NCBI GenBank assembly: GCA_905221615.1
Contig: CAJNDT010006132.1
Coordinates: 1 to 64,000 of the forward strand
DNA: 64,000 bases
Direction: 5' to 3'
DNA from: Symbiodinium sp. CCMP2592
Lineage: Eukaryota; Sar; Dinophyceae; Suessiales; Symbiodiniaceae
Shown here piece by piece: positions 33,060-43,031 of the stretch. The position numbers and the translations under genes were made by a program. Each line of letters opens with the position of its first letter. Position 1 is the first letter of the stretch. The notes beneath the pieces are model-generated. The model saw only the letters and a list, made by a program, of their open reading frames with translations, ran no database searches and was not told the origin of the DNA.

Positions 33060-36000
33060 CTACTGCCGAGCGCCCCGACCGTTTCCCGAGCGACGATGCA
33101 AAGGCGGTCTCGTGTCGTTAGACCGCGATTCAGCAACGCCAGCTGACAAGGTGCTGCCGGGCCGGCTTTGCCCAGGCTGGCCATGATGAGCATTTGCTCG
33201 AAGGGTCTGCTGACGGGAGGGGTTCCTGGGTGGCGGCGGTGGTGGCGGCGGCGGCGGGATGCGAGCGTAACTGGGGCGGGCTGGAAGATTGCGATGGTGG
33301 GAACAACGAGGGTTGGAGCAGCAAGCCCAACAGGCACCATCAAGGCATTGGCAAGGAGCTGGGTTTCCGCAACTTCGACACGACGCAGACGGCTCAACAC
33401 AATTGTGACGACGTCTGCCACGCACACGGGCAGAATGAGCCGGCAACGTTGTGGGCACAGGAGGGGGGGGAGGGAGATCCAAGGCCGGATGGGAAACGGA
33501 GCAAGGAGCAGGAGGGGGCGGGGGTGGAGGGGGAGGTGTGCGGGTAGCGGGTAACACACGGGAAGGTCTTGGCGGCGGTGTGGGCAAAGCGGCAGCGGGG
33601 GGGAATGCAGAGTGGGACAACTGGGTGTTGACGAGATGCAACAAATTCGTCAACGTGATTTCGAATTGCGACATTTGTGCACGAAGTTGGGCTATTTCAA
33701 TTGCCTGAGCATCAGTGGTGCTGGGACTGTGTCCTGGCGGCGGCTCAGCAGGCAGAACAGTGCAGCGTGCATCATTCGCACATGACTGACGTAGCTCGGC
33801 ACTCTCAGCTGCACATGCGCTGTCGGAGCGAGAACTGCAGGAATCCGAATCGGGATGCGAAACAGAGTCGAGGGGAGGCTGCGCATGCTGCAGAGCCGCC
33901 GTGGCAGACAACGTCTGCTCAGAGGTCCACGGCGCAAACACGGGCAGCAAATGTTGACCAGCGGCTTGGGCGTCACCATGAAAAGTAAGCGTGCGGTTTG
34001 CAGCATGAAATAACACCCCGCATAACAACTGCGGACGACGTCCGAATGCACTGTGACGACGATTGATACGGAGCCATGCTCCCCAGGCGGTTGTGCCTTC
34101 AATACGCACTTGTGGCACACCAATACTATTGAAACATCCCTCCGATACTAAGCGGTTGACTCGTTCAACGAACGATTCCAAGGACATGTCAAGAAAACGT
34201 GTGAACTGTGTGCGGCCATAGGTCAATGTGTTTGGCAAAACCGTCGGCTCGACGGTGGACTGTACACCAGGTGGCTCACTCGCACAGCGCTGGTGAGCGG
34301 CATTGGCGTGGGCAGACCGTCCGGAAGGACGGAAGCACTCAGCACACACTGTGAAACGGCAGTTTTGGCTGCAGTGAAAATATGCTGTTCGGTATGGTAT
34401 TTGGGCATTGCAGATCCTGCACCTACGTCGAGTTCCACAGGCTGCACTCATGCGTCGTGTGCAAGGGTGTTGGTGCAAATGGGTGGGGTACAGCTCATGG
34501 GGGCCGCTAGGAAGCCCAATGTTAGGATTGCCTATACGTGTTTCATTTGCCGCGCGATCCGGTGCCACAATACCGGATCCGGACACAGTGCCGGCTGGGT
34601 GCTCATGTGCCGCGTGTGATGTGCAGCGGAGCGTGTCAGCCGCATTGGGCGGAGCATCTGGCACCGCTGCTGCTGTACCAGTTGTACACTCGCCCGTCAA
34701 ATGTGGTAAAGATGCAGGCCAGCAATGCTCGGACCGGAAAATCGAAACCGCACGGTCTAAATCGGATGCTACCTGTATCCCGGCGTACATTTGCAAAAGC
34801 AAATCTTGTAGCAAACTGGGGACATGCCCGTTGCTAGATACCACAACCGGAACTACGCACCGCATTGCTAACCTAGTCTCTGTGGGGTATTGCGCTGCTA
34901 GGTGTCGGAGGTGAGCCACGGCTTGCATCTCGTCGTGATTGACCTCACCAGCAATTTCCAACAGTTCCGAATATGCTTGCACTAGGTGCGAAATTTCACA
35001 CGTTTGACGCGACAAATGCGTGCACAATGTCTGAAACCACGGTATGGTCCCGCACCATCTTTCGGCGGTGGCAGAGTGCAATAGACTTGAGGCATGCAAT
35101 AGGATGGGACAGTACACGAATGAGTTTGTTGCATCAAAATTGCGAGCTGGCGGCCCGTCAGCGGACAAAACTGTGACAGCATCCCGTCCTGCATCCGGGC
35201 ATGGGGCATGCGTCTGTTGCAGGTTGTTAATGTACTCGCCGGTGCAGCCAGGCAAGCAGAGCCACGTTCGCGAGTTGTGGGCAAGGTCAACAACAAGTGT
35301 GCGCGGACCATCAACGGGGCAACACATAGCTTCCGGGGGATCGGAAGGAGATGGCAACGTTAAGGGGTCCTCCTGCAAAATGGAACGGCCACACAGATTG
35401 CAAGACCACTCACCTTGCCACCCAACCTGAATTCGATGCCCTTGGGCGTTCACTTCGAAACGTCGTGTCGGAGCCCACTCTGCCTCACGTGCATGAAGTG
35501 GTGCATCAAATGCTGATAAACGGGCACAGCACAATACGAGAACACGCTCTGGCGCGGCTGGCATTCCAGCACAAAAATCGGGCTGCTCATCATCATGTAC
35601 TGGAAGTGGTTCCCACGTGTTTTGAATGGGGAACCCGGCTTGACGACAAGCGCTTGATAGTGCTTCGTCAGCAGCGGCTCCGGGCCAGGGCGCACGACAG
35701 TGCAGGCACTGGGGCCTTTCAGAACGAAGCCGGACCTGCACGGCACATCCTACATGCAGATGCACACCACAGCTGCACGGCCACCTCCATGGCACGTTGG
35801 ACGGTGGGGAGGTGCAACCAGAGATCACTTCAAGTTGGCATAGTGCGCAGCAGGGGTCATCCGGGCGGCTCGACGAAAACGTGTCTACAGCTGTGGTTGG
35901 TGTATGTTCTCGGGCAGTAATCTGCGAAATGGTCCCGGCCGGGGAGGCAAACTCGTAGTCCAAACACTGCATGGTCGGTGGCGTCATGAGTACACGTTGG

Positions 36001-36068
36001 GTTCGCTCAGGTGTGCAGCTGCGTCTCAGGCGCGGCATGGGAGGCGTACGTGACAGTGATCGTGGCAT
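33060..36068 (-). CDS. LINE-B ORF1: RING-like zinc finger and proline-rich protein, intact
   Basis: 1002 codons. Residues 73-124 have a RING-like arrangement (CCALC at 73-77, CSCGVHLHVGC at 98-108, CLHC at 121-124). Additional Cys/His clusters occur at SCNLCGRS (about 220), RCRICNAQI with CSQNC and CAECF (about 560-590), and CRSCGNPAPCQC with CWACCSNPRC (about 900). Two long proline runs lie in the last 170 residues, and the C-terminus is basic. ORF1 of LINEs usually binds the element RNA; a RING-type finger in this position is unusual and could bind protein or RNA rather than act as a ubiquitin ligase. The start is the first in-frame ATG after the 5' UTR. Confidence 0.85.
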   Translation of the reverse strand: MPRSLSRTPPMPRLRRSCTPERTQRVLMTPPTMQCLDYEFASPAGTISQITAREHTPTTAVDTFSSSRPDDPCCALCQLEVISGCTSPPSNVPWRWPCSCGVHLHVGCAVQVRLRSERPQCLHCRAPWPGAAADEALSSACRQAGFPIQNTWEPLPVHDDEQPDFCAGMPAAPERVLVLCCARLSAFDAPLHAREAEWAPTRRFEVNAQGHRIQVGWQGEWSCNLCGRSILQEDPLTLPSPSDPPEAMCCPVDGPRTLVVDLAHNSRTWLCLPGCTGEYINNLQQTHAPCPDAGRDAVTVLSADGPPARNFDATNSFVYCPILLHASSLLHSATAERWCGTIPWFQTLCTHLSRQTCEISHLVQAYSELLEIAGEVNHDEMQAVAHLRHLAAQYPTETRLAMRCVVPVVVSSNGHVPSLLQDLLLQMYAGIQVASDLDRAVSIFRSEHCWPASLPHLTGECTTGTAAAVPDAPPNAADTLRCTSHAAHEHPAGTVSGSGIVAPDRAANETRIGNPNIGLPSGPHELYPTHLHQHPCTRRMSAACGTRRRCRICNAQIPYRTAYFHCSQNCRFTVCAECFRPSGRSAHANAAHQRCASEPPGVQSTVEPTVLPNTLTYGRTQFTRFLDMSLESFVERVNRLVSEGCFNSIGVPQVRIEGTTAWGAWLRINRRHSAFGRRPQLLCGVLFHAANRTLTFHGDAQAAGQHLLPVFAPWTSEQTLSATAALQHAQPPLDSVSHPDSDSCSSRSDSACAAESAELRQSCANDARCTVLPAEPPPGHSPSTTDAQAIEIAQLRAQMSQFEITLTNLLHLVNTQLSHSAFPPAAALPTPPPRPSRVLPATRTPPPPPPPPPAPCSVSHPALDLPPPPPVPTTLPAHSARVRGRRRHNCVEPSASCRSCGNPAPCQCLDGACWACCSNPRCSHHRNLPARPSYARIPPPPPPPPPPRNPSRQQTLRANAHHGQPGQSRPGSTLSAGVAESRSNDTRPPLHRRSGNGRGARQ

Positions 36069-36345
36069 GAGCGGTTCCCGCCGCAGGTCGAGCAGTGAAA
36101 GTGCACCGTATTTATTATCCCGCTCGGTAGCGGAGCACGATCAAAGGCAATGGCTCACAACGTGGGGATTTCCACACTGGCGACGCTAGCCGCAAATACA
36201 GTAGTAGTGCCAAGTAAACAACGAACAATCCATTAGCTTTACCAGTTAGCAACCCTAACAAACAAACTGCCATGAACTGCACGTTATCGGACGACTGCTT
36301 ATTGACGGATGCCACTGAAGCTAGATTGAGCGTGGCTTGATTGGG

Positions 36346-36384
36346 CTTGAGCCAAAATGGCTCTTGAGCCAAAATGGCTACGGA
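36346..36384 (-). other. tandem dinoflagellate spliced-leader sequences (22-nt full plus 17-nt relict)
   Basis: On the - strand 36384-36363 is identical to the 22-nt dinoflagellate spliced leader (first base T), followed directly at 36362-36346 by a second copy lacking its first five bases (AGCCATTTTGGCTCAAG). Trans-spliced mRNAs of dinoflagellates carry this leader; a genomic copy shows that a mature mRNA was reverse transcribed. Two copies imply more than one round of trans-splicing and retroposition. Confidence 0.93.
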
Positions 36385-38643
36385 ACTCTTACAGACTGCA
36401 CTGCATCACTGGCATCGCCGCGGAGAAGCAGACACCCAGGTAGCATCAGGAGTTCTACACTTCAGACGGCGCCCACCCGTGTGACCACAACTGTAGGGCA
36501 CGTTGACACGAGCATGACGGCTGTTTCGAATCTCCATTGCGAAGCTTCAGAAAACACAAATGGCTCAGGTTCCCCGCGGGCACACGAGCCGTGGGCATCA
36601 TGCAGACTGGCATTCCGATCGACAGCATCCCGCAGCCTTTTCAACAGTCTGGGCATGGTCGAGTGACCATGGCTTTGCTTGCATTTTACGGAGACTTAAC
36701 CAGCTGCGCATCGTTCTGCCCCAAGTAAACCTGCCTCCCCCCTCAGCTGCACTTTGAGCTAGCAACACCAGTACTCCAACACACTTGGCATTCTGCATGG
36801 TCGTTGCAACCGCCTTGATGGTGGCCTGCGGCGACCGGGGAGGCCTCGGAGCGTCCAGGCATTCCATACACCGACAGAGGCAGCATGGGAGTATCTTTGA
36901 CGTGCCTTTTCATGTCCACTTTGCTTTCGGCCGTTTGTCTGAACGCCAGTCCGGCCTGAAAGCAATGAGCACCATAAACCAGTGCACCGACAATTCCTTC
37001 TTACGACATGTGCAGTCCTGAGGATTTGAGCTCGATGTCGCAGTTCAGTAACATATATCGGTAAAAGCAAGGTGGCGCTGACATACACGCTGACATAGGG
37101 AGCATCGCACCCCAACCCGGCGCAGGCTCTCTAGACCTGGCTACGCTCCGCCGGCTCGCTGAGCCAGTATTGATGCGGCAGGGGAGATGTCCTCGCGTAT
37201 CGACTCCCGTATAGACGGGGTTTATTCATTTGGCTTACGTGGGTTTCTTTTCTTGGTTCTTGCTTGAATTGTCCTGGTTCGACTGGACGGTTGTTTGTTG
37301 TAGTTCGGTATACGACGTTACCCCATTACACGGGAGGTGCCGAACACCTTTGTCTGTGGTCTTGAGCTCGGGGCTTTGTGCAGCTTTTGAGGCAACCTAG
37401 GCGCATTGTCCTTTTTCAAGCTTATGTGGGGCAACGAAATTGCCCCTAAACGGATCTCTGCTATACCGAGCTCAGCCGTTACGCAGAAATGAAGATTGCC
37501 TATGCACCCCTGGCATCATCTACTCCTGGGAGTGGGAAAGCTACTCTGAGTTGGAGTACGGTGCAGACCTGAAGGAGCACAGCTGTCGAGGATCGATTGA
37601 GTACCGCAAAAGCTTGATTGAGGTGTACTTGTGGGCATAAACGCTTTGTGTAAGAAACGCTACTGGAATCAGGGCATCCTCTCCAGCATAGTGCAGCTTG
37701 ATGCAGTCGCCTTCAATGATATGCTCACGTCGCCCTCCGGGGCTCTTGAAGATGTAGTCGTGATTGCGATCTTGCATGTCCGGTTGGGGCTGTGTTTTAC
37801 ATGAGTGCAGTTAGACGGAACCAGATGTTTCAACGGTGCAGGTACCACACATGTGCTGCTGCTCGTTGCTGGTTATTTGGGTGGGCAGTCGGCAAATTTG
37901 CATTGTTGAGACATCTGGTACCGCGTATATTTGTGTAGATCCACCGTGTGTGCAGACTCGTGAGTAGACTGGGCCTTGAACAACTCAGTGGGGCCTACGT
38001 ATTTCGCAGCACGGCACAGGTTTATTTAAATTTTTCAATCTTCAGTATACTTCCTTGCCCCGATTTCTCGGGGTAAGGCGGAGCTGGTTAGATATTGGCC
38101 TCACCACAACCAGCGCTGCCACGTTCTGACTCGCGCTGGTGCGGGCAATAACAGACCCAAATGACCCACCAGACCTTTGACCCTCCTTACTCGAGGTGCT
38201 GTTTTTGCTGGGCTCTAGGCTTGGTTCTTCGTTGGGGTTTTCGTCGAGAGATGAGGCATCTGGGTCACAGAAGTGGCCGTGACGCATATCAGCCACGTGC
38301 AAGTGCAGAAGCGCCTCTGTTTTCGGTGCACTTCTGTCTTGGGAATACATTTGCGTAGAGCGAGGAGAATGGCCACTGGCCATGTCATCACAACTTTGGA
38401 GGTCCTTCGCGTCCCTCGAAAACATGCCCGGATGAAGCTCCAGGGCTACGTTGGGATTTGTTTGCACTCTATGGTTATGGGAACTCTTCGTTCCCTTCAA
38501 TCAGATTCTGTTCTTATGCTTGCTGTGCTTGCCTGCCTGCCTTGCGCGGGGCCATGACGTTTTCGGAGCTCCGCGCCCCACTTACGTCTTAACCCCTCCA
38601 GGGGCGGAGACAACGTGGGTGCCCATTCCCTTGCCGGGGGATG

Positions 38644-38646
<3 letters not shown>
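36385..38646. other. non-coding stretch inside the composite insertion
   Basis: Only short ORFs in all frames and no recognised domain. It could be 3' UTR or flanking sequence of LINE-A, cut off from it by LINE-B, because it ends in the (TC)n tract next to the second 16-bp repeat. That is an inference from position. Confidence 0.4.

Positions 38647-38730
<84 letters not shown>
38647..38730. repeat. (TC)42 microsatellite
   Basis: 84 bases of uninterrupted TC, directly abutting the right copy of the 16-bp repeat. On the - strand it reads as an Arg-Glu repeat that artificially extends the copia-B frame. As the right border of the insertion it may be the 3' tail of LINE-A. Confidence 0.95.
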
Positions 38731-38734
<4 letters not shown>

Positions 38735-38746
38735 AAACAAATCACC
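38731..38746. repeat. right copy of the 16-bp direct repeat
   Basis: Identical to 22523-22538 (TGGTAAACAAATCACC); see that entry. Flanking bases differ on both sides (ttcgg here, agccc at the left copy). Confidence 0.8.
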
Positions 38747-40765
38747 TTCGGACGACCTTTGAGTCGAGCCTGCAAATAGGCACCATCAGCATCAGCAGTT
38801 TGACAATCGCCGTCAGGCTGCAAACCGGCATAGCAACCTAGCGCCCGTGATCCTTCAAGCGTGATGGGTCGACCGTGCAATTGGTCTTCCTCCACAAGCC
38901 GGCCGTAAATGTCGCGAACGTTGTCCCCGAGTGCGACTATGCGAGCTTTGAATCGGTGCTGGGATTGATCGAGTTCGTAATGCTTGATCCCCAAGATGAG
39001 GTTTGCCTGCGCGTACTCCACATCAGGGCCGTACTTGGCCACAGCGGTTTCCCATTCACGTGACTCAGACTCCCAAGTCCGCTTCGACGTGTGGTTTGCC
39101 GCCTCTTTGCGGATAGCTTCACGCGCAGCGTTTGTGTCCTACTCTGGATCTCTTCGTTTGACGATCTTGGTGACGCAAGCGAACATCTTCCCCAGCTCAG
39201 TTGTCCGCTTGTCCAGCTCCTGTTCAAGCCTAAGTGCTGCAGGCGTTGTGAAAACCGTCCCACCACGGACAACTGTGCTGAGCCCAGATCGATCGCTTTC
39301 AAACGTCACCGTGGAGGAAATAGCTGCATTGTCGCGATCATTGGTTGGTTGCTGCGATCTCTCCGAATCAGCGTCCGAACTGTGTATGCCGACTGGCCGC
39401 AACTCCGTGCTGGTCCGATTGTGACTGCTGGAGGCCGGCCTGGATCGCTCCGAATCCGCATCTGATGGGTGTGATCCAACCTGGGATGGAGATGAACTTG
39501 AGACGGGATTCTGCGCAACATCTGGGCTTTGAGAAGCGCGCTCCGAATCCGCATCCGATGGACGGCAACCCATTTTGACAGCGGAGTTGATGGTGCTAAG
39601 CCGGGGCGAGGCGGCACTAGGCCACTATCCATGCTGTCATCGAAATGGGGGCCATAATTGTGTTCGGGAGGCATTTTGCATCAGCGAACAAGCCCACTCG
39701 CCAGCGCGGCCTGCGTGGCGAGGCATCCGTATGGCAACGTCCATCGCCTTCATCGTCAGGCGGTGGTCCCATGTCATCATCATCGTGTGCGTCATGCGAT
39801 GTCGAAAACCTGGAGCTTGACGAATCCATGGAGGAGTCGATGACGCCCCCATCACGGCTGCGTGGAGTGCTTGGGGAATAGTCCATGCTCGTCTCGGGCG
39901 AGTCCGGAGGGGGCTGAACGTCAAGGAACGCATGACCACCACATCGAGCGCGAAGGCAGCCGGGACCATCTACATGCCGACGACGACCACCGCCAAGCAA
40001 ACATCCACGGCAGTGGATGTCGGCATCAGCGGCCCACAAGCCGCAAAGTACACATCGGCCGTCATCTCCAGCAACGGGCGTTGGTTGCAACACCTCCGGT
40101 TCGAACAAACGTTGGGCCCAGTATGCCGCATCAGGGTTGTCCATGCCCAGCTCGTGAAATGGCCAGCGCACCTGAGGGGGGAAGCGCGCATCACGTGTGT
40201 GCACAATCCGGGACTCGCCCTTCGTCTCGACGTAATGTTCGAAATCCAGGACGTAGTGTGACTGCAAGCGGCTATACCCCAACACCACACCAAGCCGTCC
40301 ACGAGATGCAAACTTCTCATGTTCCTCTGACAGGTAGTAGCACGCAGAGCCGAATGGACGCAACTTGCTCAAATCATAAAAACGATTGAAGCGCATCTGG
40401 TAGGGTGAGTCAGCACCACCTGCACCCGGGCTGCGCGCATACGCAAAGAGGAAGGCCATGAGGCAGAACGTCCAGAAAGCATACGGGACTCCAGACGCAA
40501 CAACAAGGCAAGCCATGCCTTCCGCAACTGTGCGGTGGAATCGCTCAGCACGGGAATTTGTCTGAGGTCGACGTGGCAAGGAACGTTCGTGTCTGATTTT
40601 CCGTTCCTTGAGTTTGGCGGCGAACTCGCCCTGGAACTCGTTACCATTGTCCGTTCGGACTGAAGACACTGACTGGTTCCCATACATGTCGTCGAAAGCG
40701 GCAGTGGCTTCGGAAGCCTGCTTGGTGCGCAAAGCACGTGCTGCCGGGCACCGTTGCATCATCAT
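38731..40765 (-). pseudogene. copia-B middle segment: integrase core to start of reverse transcriptase
   Basis: From 40765 leftward: RTDNGNEFQG and RPQTNSRAERFHRTV give the second Asp and the Glu of the integrase core, followed by the SPYQMRF, FGSACYYLS and GVVLGYS blocks of copia integrase C-termini. A linker (39573-39340) has three copies of a Ser-Asp-Ala-Asp-Ser-Glu-Arg motif. The start of RT follows (FKARIVALGDNVRD, DADGAYLQARLKGRPKVICLP) and is cut at 38731 by the insertion. Frame changes occur near 39600, 39300 and 39040, so the copy is decayed. Confidence 0.85.
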
Positions 40766-41923
40766 GCGTAATCATGGCATACACCTCCTCATTGATGCTG
40801 GGGCGTGTAGGGCCGACAAGATCACATAAAATGCGTTCCCCGTGAACTCGAGCTGTCTGCTTGTCATCTTCGACAGCTTGCTTTTTGCGAGCCGCTGGAG
40901 CTCGACACATTTTTGCTTGCAGCACACTTCGCAGGTGGGGTCCTTCGGGTAGTGAGCCAAGCAATGTTGATCCGCAGGCTGCGACTGCGTCGCCAATGCA
41001 AGGGGAACCGAAAGGTTAGCGAGCTCTGTCTCACCAAGCGTCAAGCAAAACTCCCGAAACATGTGAGCGAAGAAATCGTTCAAGTTCGTGTCGCTTGCAG
41101 CCTCAATCAAGCTTGCCGGACCAGCATCGACTGCGCTCAATAGAAATGGGACGCGATTGACCATGGTGAGCGGCACCACGCTGGAAACACCGTCGCGCCA
41201 GAAATGTGGCTGCTCAGACCATGCGGGCCAGTAGAAATGATACCCCAGCTCGGCGCAAGTTTCGCCCATCGACGCCATGTTGATTTTAGAGTCCGGCATC
41301 ACCATAGCCGAGCGACGCCCGAGATGCGGAACCATGGCGTCCACCATAGCTGTTGGCCGAGCCGTGCCAGCGCCTGTGTCGATATCGCAGTCTGCACGTT
41401 GCATAGTCTCCCAAACGGCATCATCGGCATTGTCGCCCATGATGCAGAATTGGCTGGCTCCCGAATCCAGAGCCCATGCCGCACCTGCAAACTGTTGAAG
41501 ATCGTCAGGCTTGACATCGGCAAGCCACGCGGAGCCACCGAAACGTTTGGTGAGAAACTCCGAAAACTCTTTGGTGAAGACATCTGCCGGAACTGCAGGC
41601 CCAGGCCGAGCGCCCATGGACGCTGCCCCCAATCCAGGCGGCGCAGATGCCCCACCGCTTGACGAAGAGGCATTGATCTTCGCCGCGAAGTCCGGTCTGT
41701 ACGCGGAACTCTTTGGATTCAACCACCACTTTTGTGCTGTGTGTCCGGGCTTCTGACAATGATCACACGGCTTGTCATTGCCTTTCTTTGCTGTTGCCTT
41801 TGCCTCCCTGTGATTTGCCGCCCGCTGCTGTGGCAGCAGCGACCTTGGCCGCAGCAGCCTTTTTCTGTGCGTTTCGCCTTTCAATCTCCTCAGAGTGATG
41901 TGCAACCAAACCGTTGATGGCAT
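40600..41923 (-). pseudogene. copia-B protease and integrase N-terminal segment
   Basis: Contains a zinc-knuckle-like CDHCQKPGHTAQKWW in which the last Cys of C-x2-C-x4-H-x4-C is Trp, a protease active site AWALDSGASQFCI (DSGA), and an integrase zinc region HCLAHYPKDPTCEVCCKQK. A frame change near 40950 continues as QTARVHGERILCDLVGPTRPSINEEVYAMITHDD, which holds the first integrase Asp. Confidence 0.8.
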
Positions 41924-42530
41924 TTACCAAGGCGCCTGGATCCACACAATTGCTGGCATTGAAAACGGCAAAAGTGGCATCCATTTCTTTGATATCCTTG
42001 AGCTTGCGCTTCAAAAGCGCAATGCCCCCAGCATTGGTGAGCTTATGCTCGCCGGAACCCATCTGGTGGCGATACAACGAAAAAGATGCCATGTAGCTGT
42101 CAAGCTCCGACACTCCAGAACAATTAAGCTATTGAATCTTGGTGTTAGCCTCCGTGGCTAAATGTGTTGACTCATGCAAGTGCCGCTGGTCAACGATGCG
42201 GACAGCTTGACGACCACAACCAAACTGTGCACGTGATTGTATAAGCTTGAGAATCTCTGGTCCCTTCTTTCCCTTCTGACATGCGGCAACCACTGCCGCG
42301 AAAACATTCACATCTGTTTTGTTCATGTCTACAGACAAGTTTGACGCCAAATCGCCAAAAGAAACAGATTCATCATCAAGCTCTCTGATATAAGCCATGG
42401 CAGCAACTGGGTCCGGTGTTACACGCAAGATTTGACTCTTCAAACTGAAGCGCCAGCCCTCATAATCAGAACCAGTTTCTGGCAGATCTTTAATGTAGAT
42501 GCGCCTTGACGTTGCATCGTCTGTCGCCAT
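41775..42530 (-). pseudogene. copia-B gag
   Basis: Starts at ATG 42530 with MATDDATSRRIYIKDLPETG and continues with a UBN2-type Gag pattern (YEGWRFSLKSQI, then the helical MSELDSYMASFSLYRHQM block). An in-frame TAG at about 42126-42128 interrupts it, and the same frame resumes to 41775. The Lys/Ala-rich end then shifts frame into the zinc-knuckle segment. The two halves being in one frame shows a simple nonsense change. Confidence 0.75.
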
Positions 42531-43031
42531 GGCACCTTCGAGCTACGGCTGATGACCCTGTGTTGGTCACAGTTCAAGCAATGCACAGCTACACACAGCT
42601 TCGACGGAGCAAATGTTTTCACCCGGTCACTTGAGCCAAGGCATTGCCAAGGCAAGTCTGCAAAAGTCATGTCTGATGCAATCCTTCTAGAGTGACTTTG
42701 CGTGACATGCGAGGCACGTTCAGTGAGCAAGTACTTAAACTGCCCACACTCGGTATCGAGTGCTGATGCTGCCTGTCGGCCCGAGCACGAGCACGCACTG
42801 CTTTCCCACTGCAGCGTGCAGCGACAGTGGCTGCCTTCGTTGGGCGATGGTCGGGGTTGTGGTCGGTAGCTGCAGCTCGGATTTTTGCTACCAGCGTACT
42901 TTCCTCGCCAATCGCCAACACCGCCAACGTCGATGGCGAGCTACCTTTGCTTAGCATTGCTTAGCATTGCTCAGCGACGTCCCCGCTGACTCTGCCGACT
43001 CCTGCCTCCCGCCTCCCCGGCATCGCCACAG
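42531..43031. other. region upstream of copia-B gag
   Basis: Expected to hold the 5' UTR and LTR of copia-B. There is a 10-base match to the spliced-leader 3' end on the - strand at 42639-42630 and a 10-bp tandem duplication (ttagcattgc) at 42951-42970. I could not recognise an LTR. Confidence 0.35.

Larger units (their letters stand above)
29560..36384 (-). mobile_element. LINE-B, apparently full-length non-LTR retrotransposon with spliced leader at its 5' end
   Basis: Reads leftward: spliced-leader copies at 36384-36346, a 5' UTR of 277 bases, ORF1 (36068-33060), a 9-base gap, ORF2 (33050-29667), a short 3' UTR and a (TG)n tract. Both ORFs are free of stops. The SL marks the 5' end of the mRNA that was copied into DNA. 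No target-site duplication was recognised next to either end. Confidence 0.8.
22539..38730. mobile_element. 16.2-kb composite insertion splitting copia-B (LINE-A with LINE-B inside or beside it)
   Basis: Bounded on the left by the 16-bp repeat at 22523-22538 and on the right by a (TC)n tract directly followed by the second repeat copy. Removing it joins the copia-B reading frame cleanly (VICLP to REF). Inside, LINE-A runs rightward from near the left border and LINE-B runs leftward from 36384 to about 29560. A simple model is LINE-A with a (TC)n 3' tail as the first insert and LINE-B as a second insert into its 3' part; 36385-38646 would then be LINE-A 3' sequence. No duplication flanking LINE-B was found, so the order of events is inferred. 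Confidence 0.7.

Noticed and set aside
33451..33708. Glycine-rich + strand ORF
   Set aside because: It is the complement of the proline runs in LINE-B ORF1.
38497..38646. - strand coding frame running through the (TC)n tract (Arg-Glu repeat)
   Set aside because: The Arg-Glu run is the microsatellite read in frame; real copia similarity stops at 38731.
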